NCBI GenBank assembly: GCA_963691705.1
Contig: OY829542.1
Coordinates: 55,779,002-55,843,001, forward strand
Direction of reading: 5' to 3'
Source of the DNA: Viola odorata
Taxonomy: Eukaryota; Streptophyta; Magnoliopsida; Malpighiales; Violaceae
DNA length: 64,000 bases
Each line of letters opens with the position of its first letter. Position 1 is the stretch's first letter. The notes below the pieces were generated by a model. The model saw only the letters and a program-made list of their open reading frames with translations, was not told the DNA's origin and ran no database searches. Below are positions 61,031 through 64,000 of this stretch, piece after piece. The position numbers were made by a program, and so were the translations under genes.

Positions 61031-61263
61031 CTCACTCCGTTCTTTAATAACTGACACTTTGATTTTGGACGTGTATATTAAAGAGGCTGAATAATTCACT
61101 ATTTGAGACAATTTTACCCCGAATTTTTTCTCGAATTATATGAATGGTACGCTCTAAATTTGAGAAAAAAATTGGGACAAAATTGTTTTAAATAGTGAGT
61201 TATTTGACTTTTTTAATATGCATACCGAAAATTAAAGTGTCAGTTATTAAAGAACGAATGGAG
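61031..61263. mobile_element. Stowaway-like MITE
   Basis: 233 bp from CTCACTCCGTTCTTTAATAA to TTATTAAAGAACGAATGGAG, an inverted pair that continues inward (ACTGACACTTT against AAAGTGTCAGT), with TA on both sides (61029-61030 and 61264-61265). Confidence 0.88.
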
Positions 61264-62345
61264 TATATCATTTATCTAATAATAGAAGGAGTAATTGGTA
61301 AGTGTCTTGGTCATTAAATGTGAGATGTGATGTGACTAATAAAACAGTTGAAATTATCCCATCAATCCCAATCCCAATCCCTATCCCAATCCCAATGGTA
61401 TAGTTTTAAACAACAGTGAGGGGGCCTATCACCTCCTCTACCAGCGTTTTAAGCAACAACCACCCAACACAAACGAGCATTTCTGGTGGCTAGTCACTTG
61501 TGTCTTAACAAAATGGGTTCCTTATATATCTTCTTGCCTTCCCCACTAATATACATATATAAACAACATTACTATAAACTTAACCAATTAACAAATGATT
61601 TAACATTTCTTTTGTTTCATCGAAAAGTGATGATTCTTTCAGTATAATTTTCTCATTTTTTTATAATTTTGAATTTAAAAACTTTATTATAAATGAACGA
61701 ATCTCTCTTACCACTTAACTTTTGTTCCATATTTTTAATAGCTCCCTATATTATAAAAATATCAACGTTACACTTTAATTTTGCGCTCAAATAGTTTAAT
61801 CCATTCAGTTTAGGAGTTATTTGAATCAACAAAAATATAATAGTATTGACAATAGTAGAAAGTTATTTAGAATTCGGGAAAAACTACTAATAGAGCAAAA
61901 TATCGTAATAAGGAATAATAAATTCATAAAAAAATAACGTAGAAAAGAGGGCAGAACAAAAAAATAATGCACCTGCAATGGAGGCTCTCCACACTGACAG
62001 CTCAACTCTCCAGCCGACTTTCTTAAATTACAAAAATGAAAGAACTTGGAAAGCTAGGTGATATTTTGGATTTTGTTCTCCTATGAAATTGTTATAATAA
62101 ATTTTTCATTAATGTTTTTGCTATAATAGATTTTGTATTCATTTCCGTTAATTTTATTGCTATAATAGACTTTATACTCGAATAAAATTATTACAATTAA
62201 CTCTTTTTAACACGTAACGTTTATCTTTCGTTAATTGCTTAATTGGATTTAATTTCTAACTAATTTTCTTTTTTTTGTCTCTCCTTTTTTCTTCCATAAA
62301 AAAAAAATGCACTATCCCACCTAACAAATACCAACAATATATATT
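61264..62345. other. Spacer with a hexamer microsatellite
   Basis: An imperfect (ATCCCA)n run lies at 61365-61396. No gene seen in the rest. Confidence 0.6.
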
Positions 62346-64000
62346 TTTTTTAAGCAGAAGTATGTATTAATATATAGAAAAGGCCATGAAGGACATGGCA
62401 AAACGAACAAACAGAAAAGCTGCCTGGAACAACCAGCAGCTGCAAACAGAACGATCCAGGAACCAAACACAGCCCCTGGCCCAAAAAACAAACTGCCAAG
62501 CACGACTACCAGACTACGAACTCTAAAACTCTCTCAAAATACCAGAAAACCATGAACCCTCTTGAACCAGAACATGAAAAAAAAAAAAAAAAACAAAACA
62601 AAAAAGATCAGCAAAAGGGCTACAGAAACTCGACCAGACCCACTTAAATGCCACAGATCCAAGCAGAAGATTGTATCATATCAGTCATGTTGTATGAAAA
62701 CGAGTGGTCTTTGCTCTTCAACCACCAATGCCAAAAAGAAAAAATCATCTGGATACACCCAAACAACGAAGTCTCTCTTTGTCTAAATATCTTGTCGTTC
62801 CGCTGCTTCCATATAGACCAAACGATCGCATAGAATAGAGTAATCCACATCTCCCTAACATTTTTGCCAGCATATGGCATTATATTCGCCCAAGAACTCC
62901 AAAGATCAGCTAAATCCCGTGGTTGACACCACTTAACCCCAAGCCACCTCATGAAGTAATCCCACACTTCTCTAATATACTCACACCGTAGGAAGAGGTG
63001 AGTGACATCCTCCGAATCCCTACTACATATAGGGCAGTAATTCTCACTTGGAGGGATCATGTGACGACTCACGAGAAACTTCCGAGAGACAATCCTATCT
63101 CTTAACGATAACCATAGGAAGAACTCTACCCGAAAAGGAACCAAACCTGTCCAACACGAGTGTAGCCGGGGCATTTTAACGAATTTCATCTCCTCCCAAC
63201 ATTTATATCCTGATTGGGTCGTGAAGGAACCCGATCTGCCCAAATCCCACCGCAACTCACTAGGCTGGACCCCCCTGTTAGGAGTCACGAGACGCTCACA
63301 CATATTCGACCATTCATCTACTTCCCAACCGAAAAGCCCTCTTCTCCACTCCCCTCGCCATATCCAATCCGCCTCCCTCCATTCACCAAACTGAATAACC
63401 ATCCCTTCCTGATTGGTAGACAGGTGATATAACCTAGGGTGGAGCAGAGCCAAAGGATGTCTCTCAACCCACGGATCCCACCAAAAACTAGTAGATTCCC
63501 CGTCACCCACACACATGTTTAAATGATTAGACCAGACTTGGAAGAAATTACCCCCTCTCCCACAAACTCTCAAAATATCCTTCCAAATTGGCGATAGACC
63601 AGCCTCCCTTATCCGCCACAAATCCCCTGCTGATTTAATACCGTATTGTTTACGAATAATATCGGCCCACATCTTCTGACTGCCATTGATCAGATCCCAA
63701 ACCCATTTAAATAACAGGACCACGTTTCGATCCTGAAGATTCCCAATACCCAAATCTCCAAGGGTCGTAGATCGCGATACCTCATCCCACTTTACCTTAT
63801 TCAAACTCTTCTTATCCTCCTTTCCACTCCATAAGAAGCGACGCATAATCCCTTCACATTGCTTCAGGATCGTAGCAGGCATCCGATATATCGACATGTT
63901 GTAAATAGGGAGACTAGAGAGCGCAGATTTAATCAAAGTGACCCGACCTCCCACAGATAGGAGATGACCTTTCCAAGTAGCTAACTTCTTCCGAACTTTT
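62346..64000 (-). mobile_element. LINE (L1 type), 3' portion, continues off the window
   Basis: Minus strand. The 3' end is an A run (T run at 62346-62354 on plus) after a roughly 300-bp 3' untranslated region containing an inner T run (A16 at 62577-62592 on plus). ORF2 is open from the window edge to its stop at 62644. The 3' region shares TTCTGGTATT, GCAGCTGCTG and a TGTCMTKCAYGSCATG-like phrase with the LINE at 37107. The open frame suggests a younger insertion. Its 5' part and target duplication are outside the window. Confidence 0.88.
62644..64000 (-). CDS. LINE ORF2, C-terminal part (thumb region and zf-RVT), intact frame
   Basis: At least 450 codons are open on the minus strand, entering from beyond 64000 (frame reads KLATWKGHLLSVGGRVTLIK at the edge). 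The first ATG inside is at 63954, but it is not a start. Seen: the conserved SVGGRVTLIKSALSSLP block after the reverse transcriptase, VKWDEVSRS, GLGIGN-like DLGIGNLQDRN, FWWDPWV, and the zf-RVT zinc-binding region (CPICSRDSEDVTHLFLRCEY), followed by VWSIWKQRNDKIF. Catalytic FADD and the endonuclease would be outside the window. Compared with the LINE at 37285 it has no stops or shifts. Confidence 0.9.
   Translation of the reverse strand, partial: KVRKKLATWKGHLLSVGGRVTLIKSALSSLPIYNMSIYRMPATILKQCEGIMRRFLWSGKEDKKSLNKVKWDEVSRSTTLGDLGIGNLQDRNVVLLFKWVWDLINGSQKMWADIIRKQYGIKSAGDLWRIREAGLSPIWKDILRVCGRGGNFFQVWSNHLNMCVGDGESTSFWWDPWVERHPLALLHPRLYHLSTNQEGMVIQFGEWREADWIWRGEWRRGLFGWEVDEWSNMCERLVTPNRGVQPSELRWDLGRSGSFTTQSGYKCWEEMKFVKMPRLHSCWTGLVPFRVEFFLWLSLRDRIVSRKFLVSRHMIPPSENYCPICSRDSEDVTHLFLRCEYIREVWDYFMRWLGVKWCQPRDLADLWSSWANIMPYAGKNVREMWITLFYAIVWSIWKQRNDKIFRQRETSLFGCIQMIFSFWHWWLKSKDHSFSYNMTDMIQSSAWICGI

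Overview
The window is nuclear DNA from a flowering plant, most likely a eudicot. It carries split genes with GT-AG introns, AT-rich intergenic DNA, and every common class of plant transposon. I cannot name the species.

Host genes. Four complete genes can be reassembled exon by exon, each with an unbroken frame. They are a FIZZY-RELATED/CCS52A activator of the anaphase-promoting complex (12189-16071, +, 10 exons, 495 aa), a STAY-GREEN magnesium dechelatase (17104-18521, -, 4 exons, 278 aa), a SOC1/AGL14/AGL19-clade MADS-box gene (26423-30514, -, 7 coding exons, 213 aa) and a MINDY-type deubiquitinase (48021-53215, +, 12 exons, 721 aa). From memory, the same four families lie close together on Arabidopsis chromosome 4, so this looks like an old conserved gene block expanded here by repeats. 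Two broken genes sit between STAY-GREEN and the MADS gene: a partial second STAY-GREEN copy and a decayed phytanoyl-CoA dioxygenase-like gene.

Left end (1-9582). This is most of a Tat-lineage Ty3/gypsy retrotransposon on the minus strand. It shows one LTR (8802-9582), gag-pol in a single frame broken by three TAG codons, a second archaeal-type RNase H, and an antisense gene on the plus strand past the end of pol. That antisense gene is split into two open frames that join in frame across a 69-nt GT-AG intron. The far LTR is outside the window.

Repeats between genes. From left to right there are: a tRNA-derived SINE candidate; a decayed plastid DNA insertion; a hAT transposon remnant with the start of its transposase; a 1-kb TA-flanked Stowaway-like element that carries a piece of a class III peroxidase gene and a six-copy 81-bp repeat; two hairpin MITEs; two LINE 3' portions of one family; a hAT element (40276-41343); a PIF/Harbinger element with only its Myb gene (42537-45136); a second hAT element with perfect 8-bp target duplications (45208-45886); a Mutator-like element carrying a broken GRF zinc-finger gene (about 54005-55800); and more Stowaway-like MITEs. 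About 56-61 kb is very AT-rich with no gene I can support.

The most unusual structures are the spliced antisense gene with covarying hairpins behind it, the peroxidase-carrying Stowaway-like element, and a palindromic E2F site 198 bp before the CCS52A start codon.
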